DNA of 64,000 bases from contig RSEE01000006.1 of assembly GCA_003971905.1 (NCBI GenBank), positions 930,001 through 994,000 on the forward strand, written 5' to 3'. Positions within the stretch are counted from its first letter, which is position 1, and every line of letters starts with the position of its first letter. Below, one piece after another: positions 56,723 through 64,000 of the stretch. The DNA comes from Moniliella sp. 'wahieum'. Its lineage: Eukaryota > Basidiomycota > Moniliellomycetes > Moniliellales > Moniliellaceae. The notes under the pieces are model-generated. The model saw only the letters and a program-made list of their open reading frames with translations. It did not search any database and had not been told where the DNA came from. The position numbers and the translations under genes were made by a program.

Positions 56723-57342
56723 ATGTCGTCGCCAAGCGCCGGATCGAGACCGACGTGATGAAGTTGCTGATGAGCGACTACGAGATCGAGCTGGTCAACG
56801 ACAACATGCGCGAGTTCTATGTCCGCTTCCCGGCCCAGAAGAGAGTGCGTGTCTCCCTCGTCCCCTCCCATTGTTACCGGCATGGTGGTCCCGCATCTGC
56901 TAATCTCAGCCCGACAGCGCCATTCGCCGGCGGCGTGGGGATTCATGTGGAACTCCCGGAAGACTACCCGTACAAGTCGCCTCGATTGGCTTTCGCAACC
57001 GGATATTCCACCCCAACATTGACGAAGTGTCGGGGTCAGTGTGTCTCGATGTGATCAACCAGGCCTGGACGCCGCCTCTATGGCCTGATCAATGTGTTTG
57101 AGTCCTTCATCCCGCAGCTGCTGCGCTACCCGAACGCCAGCGACCCCCTCAACGGCGAAGCAGCGGCCCTCTTCATGAGCCACCCGGAACTGTACGACCA
57201 GCGAGTGCGTGACTACGTCAGGCGCTACGCCTCTTCCAACGCCATGGCCGAGGGCACCGAGGAGGAGGAAGAGAGTGAGGAAGAAGAAATGTCCGACGTC
57301 TCTTTTAGCGACGAGGATGAGCCGGCCAACATGGATCCCTAG
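56723..57342 (+). CDS. UBC8: E2 ubiquitin-conjugating enzyme Ubc8 / UBE2H
   Basis: Ubc8/UBE2H partners the GID/CTLH E3 ligase (gluconeogenic enzyme turnover in yeast). Protein: start MSS(P)[16 protein letters not shown] (one C missing after the ATG at 56723), [19 protein letters not shown], an intron between about 56,840 and 56,918, then [20 protein letters not shown] and [15 protein letters not shown]. The active-site segment is [13 protein letters not shown] (Cys near 57,043). Downstream are [19 protein letters not shown] and [12 protein letters not shown]. It ends with the family's acidic tail ([18 protein letters not shown]). About 185 aa. At least four one-base changes in 450 bp, at CC/CCC-type runs. 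The catalytic Cys is retained. Confidence 0.93.
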
Positions 57343-58114
57343 CCTAACCCCGTACCTGTCATCACTCTCTCTCGTCCTGACCCTGGGTTCCTTTTACCGC
57401 TTCAGGTTCTCCGTGCCGATGGAACGAATATTCGAGGGGCTCCCCCCCTTCCCAGAGGGTTTCATTATTACTTGTAGGACCCATTTCCATTGTACCACCT
57501 CTCCTTACCTCACAACTCCCTATTGATGTACTTCAACCGAGCGCCTGTGCTTCGTGCCCTGGAATCACTTGGCCATTGCTGAGGTCGCACGGGTCGTTGC
57601 AGGCCGAGGAAGCAAGTCCGGCGCACCTTAAGGATAGAGGGGGACAGCACACGTTAGTCCGCAGAACAGACGCCAGGTACAACCAGATATTGAGAAATGT
57701 TGCCGCTTTCCCTGCTACCTGTTCCCTTTCACCGTTGTCACCGGCCTGGCAACAAGTTCACGGCAAACACTCCTAGTCATGTAGAGAGATCATTGACAGA
57801 TTAGCTTGATTATCTCTCCCGCCTTCAAGCTTCATTGGTACTCGTCACCTTCTCGTTCCCTTCATAACCATCGCAGCTTGTGTGTCGCCTTGAAGCAAGC
57901 CCGCCACAATTTGAAGGTAGCCCCATTTGGCTGATTCAGGCTGTGACATGTGAGGCCTGAGGCGCAGCTGGTGGCGATCTTTCATCGGAACAATTAATCT
58001 CGGGGGGGGGGTGCTACTGGAAAGCGATGCGTTTGCAGCTGATCTGAGCACTACTCGCTCTAGCTCTCGCTCCCCCATTGGTCCTTCGGCTTTTGCCACC
58101 ACCACCATAGCATC
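57343..58114. other. Intergenic, no gene seen
   Basis: About 770 bp between two (+) genes with lower GC. A G-run (GGGGGGGGG) occurs near 58,002. No coding or RNA gene signal recognised. Confidence 0.45.
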
Positions 58115-58892
58115 ATGACCGACGTTGTCGCTCAATACATCGCCCAGCGCATGGGGAGGGATATCTCCCACCTCGTGGACCAAGGCGTCCTCACCGTACG
58201 CCCTTCTCTCCGCATTCGAAACCGAGGCGCATCGATCCGCCGCGGCGCTGACATGGGGCTTTTTTCCTCAGCCGAGCAGGCGCGGCCAATGCAGGCGCAG
58301 CTTGCGCCGCTGTTGGGGCCCACCATCCGTGTTCCCCCCGGACCCACCACCCTTTCCCCCGCCACCTCATCCTTCCGCCATGCACCTCCCGCTACCTCCC
58401 CCGTATCCCGCCGCACGAGTACCCCTGCCACCGCCGCCGCTGCCGCTGGGGTTGAGCGCCCCGTTCGCTCCACCCCGGCGCGCCCTCGGCGGACCCGGCA
58501 GAAGAACTCGCTACGGCGCTGTACGACTACACCCCGCACGCCTCGGACGAACTGAGCTTCCGCAAGGGAGAGCAACTTGTCATTACGCAGCACACCACCA
58601 GTGATTGGTTGATGGGGCGACCGCAGGCCGCGCCGCAGCTCCGCCCAAACTGTTGCCAGCCAACTATGTCCGGTTGCTTCCCCGAGCAAGCGGGGGCGGG
58701 AACCAGTCGCCTCCCTGGGCGCCCTCGAGCGAGCGGGTACCCGCCCCAGCCACATCCTTCCCCCACCGGGCGTACACCCGTACGCTAAGCCCCCCCACGA
58801 CTGGGGTCTCCCGTCTCCCCGTAGTTGGTGGTAGTGAGCTAGTCACGCTGCCAACAATTCGCTTTTCACTTGCGCGTGTGGTAGGCCGGTAG
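58115..58892 (+). CDS. SH3-domain protein, Lsb1/Pin3-like
   Basis: ATG 58115 starts MTDVVAQYIAQRMGRDISHL, an N-terminal helix like that of Las17-binding Lsb1/Pin3. A probable intron lies at 58196-58271 (GTACGC donor, CTCAG acceptor). A Pro/Ala/Thr-rich linker follows, then one SH3 domain: ALYDYTPHASDELSFRKGEQ, then VITQHTTSDWLMGR, then (after a frame change) KLLPANYVRLLP. The tail is Ser/Pro-rich and stops at 58892. The ALYDY, W and P-N-Y ligand-binding positions are present. Relatives bind proline-rich motifs in WASP/Las17 and affect actin patches. Family membership is an inference because linkers are poorly conserved. About 230 aa. Confidence 0.75.
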
Positions 58893-60422
58893 GCCCGAGG
58901 GGGAGGCGAGCCCATCCCATGGGATGTTCACAGATGCATTGGTGTACGGTGGAGGACGCAGACGTAGCAGGGCGTAGCAGGACGTACCCCTGCATCCTCT
59001 CTCGTGACACTTGACCCCCTATGCTTGCCACTTCAGGGACGAGAACGCACATCCCTCCTCAGCAAACGCAACGCAGCAACAAGGGTAGCCAGGAAGGTTC
59101 TCGCTCGCGTCAGTAGGCCCCTTGCACGGGGAGCCGATAGGGTGTCTACCAGATGTGCCTCCACCCCCTACCACTCCATATTGCGCCGCAACAACGGCAT
59201 GGTAGTGGTTGCAAGCAGAAGGCCACGACCGTCAACCGCCCTTCCCCCTCAGCAGGGACTTGCTCAAAAAGGCGTAGCGGGCCTTGTGAGCGTCGTAGGA
59301 CCATCGCCCGGTCCCGAGTGAAGCGCGCTGGACTTCTTCCCTGTCGACGTTGCAGAACAAGGCACAGAAAGGGGGGGGGGGAGGCGCAAACGGAGGCGCA
59401 TGAGCAAGGGGATAGGAATGAGTCCACCGCAACGGCTGCAACTGCGCATTCCTGGGGTGGCTGGGCCCCATGCCATCCCTGCTAGATCAAATTGTGGCAC
59501 CAGCAATCGTATCTTTGTACCCACCAGGAGAGAACAAGGGGACGAGCTGTTGCTACCACAGCTGCTACGTCTGGGGCCACATGCGGGATTGCTGCTGACT
59601 CAACGATGCCGGAACAGTGTGCGAAACGCCGCAATGGCAAAGTTGGCCCTCATCAACCAGTTTGAGTCATCTCTCCGAATTCAAACAGGGAAAATGAAGC
59701 CATGGGCGAGTTGCGTCAACTTGGTGAGGGGAGGGGAGTGGGGCTAACCAGTCCAGACAATAGGTTCAACCGGCCGCAGCCGTGTCTCTCGTTCGGAAAG
59801 AGAGGCGAGGTCCTCGGAGCGAAGGGCTGCAAGCCAGGATTTTACCAAGGAAGATGAACATCGATACGGTTTATTCCACCGCTGTGTACAATCAAAGCCG
59901 GACGAGCGTGCTGGGCAGTCCTCTCACCGATGCTGTGACGCGGGTTCGGCGGATGGACCGCATGCCACGTTTTGGGCCCTTCCCTTCGTAGTATCTGGGC
60001 GACCTCTTAGGTGTGTCATGCGCACATCAGTTGTCAGATATCTGATGGAGGTGTGCCTAGAGACACTACAGAAAAGAGAGGGGAAAAGGGAGTCCGTGAC
60101 CAACCGCAAGAAGGCTGAACAAGAGGTCATTGGTACGACTTGGATCTATTGTCAGGCGGTGACACTTGGGTCGTGTAGGGCGGAGGGATGGTAGTGTTGT
60201 TGGAGTGGTGAGTCATATACTACGTCGGTCGTGCTCGTTATATAACTACCGAGCGCCAGAAGACATTGGGGTGGAAATCAGAATTGAAACGTGAAATGCT
60301 GGGATGGCCAACATCCAATCCCGATTCATTCTACGTACATTGAACATTGAACATTGCTCACATGGCTGCCCTCCTTTCTCTTTGGGCTCCACCACAATCA
60401 GCCCCTACCACCGCCTGCTACG
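58893..60422. other. 1.5-kb intergenic region, no gene seen
   Basis: No recognisable protein or RNA gene. The longest frame (59400-59747, +) has no ATG-anchored conserved features. G10 run near 59,371. A TATATAA element near the 3' end belongs to the PPG1 promoter. Confidence 0.45.
60238..60247 (+). promoter_or_regulatory. Possible TATA element of PPG1
   Basis: TTATATAACT lies about 176 bp upstream of the PPG1 ATG. Distance is a little long for a core promoter unless the 5' UTR exceeds 100 nt. Confidence 0.3.
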
Positions 60423-61704
60423 ATGAGCAGCACCGATCTCGATCTGTGGATCTCGCAACTGAGCCAGTGCAAGTACCTCTCCGAGGGAGCCATGGAGTCG
60501 CTTTGTGCACGCGTCAAGGCCATCCTGATGGAGGAGGCCAACATCCAGCCCGTCTCGAGCCCCGTGACCGTATGCGGCGACATCCATGGCCAACTGTGGG
60601 ACTTGCTGGAACTGTTGCGCGTTGGCGGTCCTCCTCCCACCACGTCGTACATATTATGGGCGACTTTGTCGACCGTGGCTACTTTTCGCTGGAAACGCTC
60701 TCGTTGCTCATGGCGCTCAAGGCGCGGTGGCCCGATCGGGTGACGTTGTTGCGCGGCAACCACGAGTCGCGGCAAATTACGCAGGTCTACGGGTTTTACG
60801 ATGAGTGCCAGCACAAGTATGGCAATGCCAACGTATGGAAACTGTGTTGCCAAGTGTTTGACTATCTCAACTTGGCTGCCATTATCGATGGTCGCGTTTT
60901 GTGTGTCCATGGGGGTCTGAGTCCCGAGGTGCGCATGCTGGACCAGATCCGCACCCTCTCTCGTGCCCAGGAGATCCCGCACGAAGGCGCGTTCTGTGAC
61001 CTAATGTGGTCCGACCCGGAGGAGGTGGATACATGGGCCATGTCCCCGCGCGGGGCGGGATGGCTGTTTGGCAATACGGTCACCACGGAGTTTAACCATC
61101 TGAACAATCTGGATTTGATTGCGCGCGCACACCAGTTGGTGCAGGAAGGATTGTGCGTTCGCCTCCCCCCTGTTTCTTGCTTGCTTCTGTGGTGCTCTCT
61201 GTGTTGACTCTTTCTCTGGGTGGGGTGTCATGTGACAGCAAACTCATGCACGATAACCAGATCGTTACCGTTTGGTCCGCCCCCAATTACTGCTATCGCT
61301 GCGGCAATGTGGCTTCGATCTTTGAGGTGCCCGACTTGCTCGATCTGCCAGCTGACAATTCCAGTCCCCAGGCTCAAGAGGCGACTGGGGACGAAGGAAG
61401 CAGCAAGGTGGGCCAATCCGCCTCGCACGCTGCTTCCCACGCCTCCTCCCCGGACTGGACAGAGGAACGATCGTTGTCGCCCACCTCGCTTGCTTCCTCG
61501 CACCCGTCCACGCCTACTGGCCCCACTCCTTCCCGCCTCGATGGGGAGGAGGGCACGTCCCGCTCTGCCTGTCTCAGTCCAGCATCCAATTCCGCTCCGA
61601 CCCACTCGTTGATTGGACCAGGGAACTTTAAGATTTTCTCGGCCGTGCCCGACATGGAACGCACCACCCCAAGTCGAATGGCCGGTTCGCAGTACTTTCT
61701 CTGA
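60423..61704 (+). CDS. PPG1: PP2A-like Ser/Thr phosphatase catalytic subunit Ppg1
   Basis: A PPP-family metallophosphatase. In yeast, Ppg1 works with Far complex proteins. ATG 60423 ([20 protein letters not shown]). Metal-centre motifs: CGDIHGQ (GDxHG), [12 protein letters not shown] (GDxVDRG), [19 protein letters not shown] (GNHE), HGGLSP and RAHQLVQEG. Exon 1 ends at 61152. Intron 61153-61238 splits a Phe codon. Exon 2 reads [30 protein letters not shown], a Ser/Pro/Thr-rich insert and the C-terminus [16 protein letters not shown]. The long tail ending YFL distinguishes Ppg1 from PP2A, PP4 and PP6. One base is missing at about 60,655 (between SYI and MGD). About 405 aa. Confidence 0.93.
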
Positions 61705-61983
61705 CTTGGTTGGCCATCTCTGTTTCTCTCGCATCCAATGCCCCCTTTGTACCACCCTGTCAACTTGTACCATGCCATCCTTTGGCTACCTGACCACAAG
61801 GACGTTTTTTGGCGCCAAGACGCGGCGCATTTGTAGCTAAACAAGGACCCATCGGTTTCTTCCTAAGAAAGTAGATTGCCACACCCAGCTGCCAGCTCGG
61901 TGAAGCGCAAGTGGTGGACACAGGGACTAGGTGCTTTGTTTTTACTTCTTTTTGATTAGCTTGCAGCGCTAGACATGCCAGGT
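61705..61983. other. Convergent intergenic spacer
   Basis: 3' flanks of PPG1 (+) and the uncharacterised gene (-). No gene recognised. Confidence 0.4.
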
Positions 61984-62011
61984 TGTCAGGTGTCAGGTGT
62001 CAGGTGTCAGG
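61984..62011. repeat. Four TGTCAGG 7-bp tandem repeats over a stop codon
   Basis: Exact units from 61984. The last unit contains the stop codon (62007-62009, reverse strand) of the adjacent (-) gene. Confidence 0.9.
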
Positions 62012-63140
62012 GCACAACCTGGATGCCCATCTGATTGGCCATCTGAAAAAGCTGGCGACACATTGACTGGAGAAGCACGTCGTACTCCAGCAGCTCCATC
62101 GTAGGTGAAACGTCAGGACGAAGCGAAGCGCCTTCGAAGAGGTAGTTTCCGTCATGCTCTTCCGAAAATAGGGAAGGGTATTGTTCTGGGTAGCCAAGGG
62201 GCTTGCGCGGGGGCGGATCCAAGTCCTGGACCTTGGCTTGGGCAATGAAAAAGATGTGCTTGAGTGTGATGCGGCCATTGAACGTGGAAGCAGTGAGGGG
62301 GGAAGAGTGGGTAACGCCAGCCGCTCGTTTGAGCCACCACGCGGGGGGGGAGGTGATTCGTACCTTCCATTCCCCCGACTCGGTCACCAACGTTTGCGGC
62401 CAATGGGTAAAGGAGGGCTTGTCGGTCGTTTGCCGCGCCCACTCTTTCATGCTCGGATACGCAAACGTTTGTTCCATCGGATCCACATCGGCGGGGCATC
62501 CCAAGTAGGTTGCTTTCATCCCCAACGGGATCCACTCTTCGTATTCCTTGGTCGCACGGCACACAGCGATCATCAGTCGGGTCCGCCACGCGGCTTCCGG
62601 CGCCGAGTGGCCCACGGCCAACCCGGGGATGTGGCTCATCTGCCATGCATACCGCTGAGCCCGACCGGCAGGAACGAGCGAACGGAAAACGGTGCCCGGA
62701 GCAGGAGGCTCCGCCTGCCATGGGATTTCTACCTGGGGCTCCATCCGCATTCCGCTGCGGCACGATCGGTCCCTCCACCCCCCGGGCGGAGGATCGGTGA
62801 CAAGGTGTTTGTTGATTCCTTGCCGCTCCGATGGCGTCCCCGCCGAAGAAGGCGGGGGAGGACGTTTGGGCACGGCAGGCAGTTGGCCAGGGAAGGGGAT
62901 CCGCTTGGGTTGGGGCGGAGAAGAGGGCGGTGGAGGAGCCGAGTGGACGCGGCGCGACGATGGCACCGACCGGGCGAGAGCCAATGCGCGTCGCCTGCTG
63001 CCTCCCACAGAGGGAAGCGAAGCGACAGACCGGGGCGCGGAGAGGGACAGCAAGCGAGCACCCACCATTGTTCCCACTCGGTCCCACAGCCAGGCGGGCA
63101 GGATCTGGAGACGGCAGGCGAGGACGCCTACGACGGCCAT
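62007..63140 (-). CDS. Uncharacterised membrane-anchored protein
   Basis: Open without interruption for about 378 codons from ATG 63140 ([19 protein letters not shown], a hydrophobic N-terminal anchor or signal). A Pro/Ser-rich linker ([15 protein letters not shown]) follows, then a compact Trp-rich domain: [78 protein letters not shown] and [19 protein letters not shown]. The same frame stays open upstream to 63425, but that would overlap the Nip7 coding region, so 63140 is preferred. I do not recognise the family. The conserved-looking C-terminal domain suggests a real basidiomycete protein. It diverges from NIP7 with only 162 bp between starts. Confidence 0.65.
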   Translation of the reverse strand: MAVVGVLACRLQILPAWLWDRVGTMVGARLLSLSAPRSVASLPSVGGSRRRALALARSVPSSRRVHSAPPPPSSPPQPKRIPFPGQLPAVPKRPPPPSSAGTPSERQGINKHLVTDPPPGGWRDRSCRSGMRMEPQVEIPWQAEPPAPGTVFRSLVPAGRAQRYAWQMSHIPGLAVGHSAPEAAWRTRLMIAVCRATKEYEEWIPLGMKATYLGCPADVDPMEQTFAYPSMKEWARQTTDKPSFTHWPQTLVTESGEWKVRITSPPAWWLKRAAGVTHSSPLTASTFNGRITLKHIFFIAQAKVQDLDPPPRKPLGYPEQYPSLFSEEHDGNYLFEGASLRPDVSPTMELLEYDVLLQSMCRQLFQMANQMGIQVVP

Positions 63141-63302
63141 CCCCCAAGCAGCAACGAGGGGCCAGGCGGAACGGACCAATTGGCCAGCGGAATCGCAGCG
63201 GCGGAGGAGATCGGTGCAAAAATTTCGCGGGGGCAGCAGGTGCCTTTTTTCATGGCTGCCGCTGGTGGGCCGCCACGCTCTGCCGCTCCCCAACCACCGA
63301 CA

Positions 63303-63908
63303 ATGCGTCCGCTCACCGAAGAGGAGGAAACGACCACGCTGTTTACCAAGCTGGCCAACTATGTCGGCCCCAACATTGTCCGCCTCCTGGACCGTGCGGA
63401 TGAGCCGTACGTCTTCCGACTGCACCGGGACCGGGTGTACTACGTGTCGGAGGCAGCCATGAAGCTGGCGGCGTCGGTGAGCCGGGGGCAGTTGATGAGC
63501 CTCGGGACTTGCCTGGCAAGTTTTCCAAGACGGGCAAGTTCCGCATGCACATTACCGCGCTCGACGTGATTGCGCCGTTGGCCCCGCACCGGGTATGGAT
63601 CAAGTCGAATGGTGAACTGCCCTTCTTGTATGGTGGCCACATTGTCAAGGCGCACCTTGGCCGCATTACCGACGATACACCGGAGCATGCGGGGGTGGTG
63701 GTACTATCCATGAACGGTACGCCGCTCGGGTTTGGCGTGACGGCGCGTTCGACAGTGGACACGAGGAAACTGGACCCGACATCGATCATTGTCTTTCACC
63801 AGGCAGACGTGGGCGAGTACCTGCGTGATGAGGTACGTTGTGGTCAGAGTGGTGGTGGTAGGAGACTGACGGATTGGGCATGTGGGTTTGCAGGACACGT
63901 TGTTCTAA
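63303..63908 (+). CDS. NIP7: Nip7, 60S ribosome biogenesis factor (PUA domain)
   Basis: Nip7 binds pre-rRNA and is needed for 60S assembly. ATG 63303 ([20 protein letters not shown]). The N-terminal domain continues [20 protein letters not shown] and [16 protein letters not shown]. One missing G near 63,510 shifts the frame inside [15 protein letters not shown]. The C-terminal PUA domain follows: [35 protein letters not shown] and [16 protein letters not shown]. Intron 63833-63893 (GTACGT donor, CAG acceptor) precedes a 15-nt last exon coding DTLF and TAA at 63908, the universal Nip7 C-terminus. 181 aa, matching yeast. Identity is certain. Confidence 0.96.
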
Positions 63909-64000
63909 TGGATGGAGCTAGATTGAGGCACCAACGCATACAATGCACGCACGCGTACGGCGCGCGCCTTGAGCTCCCGCGTCCGTGTTGGCACGTCCGG

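Noticed and set aside
59400-59747. 115-codon (+) frame between the SH3 gene and PPG1
   Set aside because: No conserved motif, no splice context and composition no different from neighbouring non-coding DNA.
63141-63425. Extension of the 62-kb (-) gene to 63425
   Set aside because: It would overlap the NIP7 N-terminal coding region, whose (+) reading is certain, and would bury the hydrophobic N-terminus.
490-63908. Programmed or Euplotes-like frameshifting to explain the many frame breaks
   Set aside because: No common slippery sequence or stop context recurs at the breaks; changes go both ways (+1 and -1) and cluster at ordinary homopolymers, as for sequencing error.

Overview
The window looks like nuclear DNA of a basidiomycete fungus. 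It is GC-rich. Its genes carry short introns of about 55-170 bp with GTACGT/GTGCGT/GTATGT donors and CTAAC branch points. It encodes a Ustilago-type adenylate cyclase (RA domain, leucine-rich repeats, PP2C-like domain, cyclase domain), fungal Ppg1 phosphatase, Stm1, Brc1/Rtt107 and Lsb1-like SH3 proteins, and complex I and mitoribosomal subunits. The species cannot be named from the sequence alone. There is no bacterial operon, CRISPR array, rRNA or intact transposon. I found no wholly new system. The most unusual items are a membrane-anchored NYN/OST-HTH protein with an eroded nuclease motif, an intron-bearing initiator tRNA, and a probable 7-nt microexon.

Layout. 0.5-3.2 kb (+): an SDR oxidoreductase and Stm1. 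3.9-28.7 kb, all (-): a secreted M28 aminopeptidase, the SCY1/Cex1 pseudokinase, a NYN/OST-HTH protein, a low-complexity protein, adenylate cyclase (about 8.6 kb) and a Sec14-like lipid-transfer protein. 30.9-33.5 kb: mitochondrial uL30m, tRNA-Ala(UGC) with an intron, and ribosomal protein uS5 (Rps2). 33.5-37.8 kb: a gene-poor stretch with degenerate duplicated segments. 37.9-48.4 kb: an uncharacterised protein, the ribosome-biogenesis factor Rrp12, eIF3m, the complex I LYR subunit NDUFA6, an initiator tRNA-Met with an intron, and an uncharacterised acidic/membrane protein. 48.6-57.3 kb: a multi-BRCT Brc1/Rtt107-like protein, the deubiquitinase Ubp15/USP7, a 59-aa membrane protein and the E2 enzyme Ubc8. 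58.1-63.9 kb: an SH3 protein, Ppg1, an uncharacterised membrane protein and the ribosome factor Nip7.

Most genes are housekeeping. Translation and ribosome biogenesis dominate (Stm1, Rps2, Rrp12, eIF3m, Nip7, two tRNAs, and SCY1/Cex1, which links COPI traffic and tRNA export). Ubiquitin and genome maintenance come next (Ubp15, Ubc8, Brc1), followed by cAMP and phosphatase signalling. Divergent pairs sharing short intergenic promoters are eIF3m/NDUFA6, Ubp15/59-aa protein and the 62-kb protein/Nip7.

Caution for every coordinate: almost all conserved genes are broken by one-base indels, many in short homopolymers, while the protein families remain fully recognisable across frames. I read these as sequence or assembly errors, not pseudogenes. 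CDS spans below run from the first supported start to the last supported stop, across introns and frameshifts.
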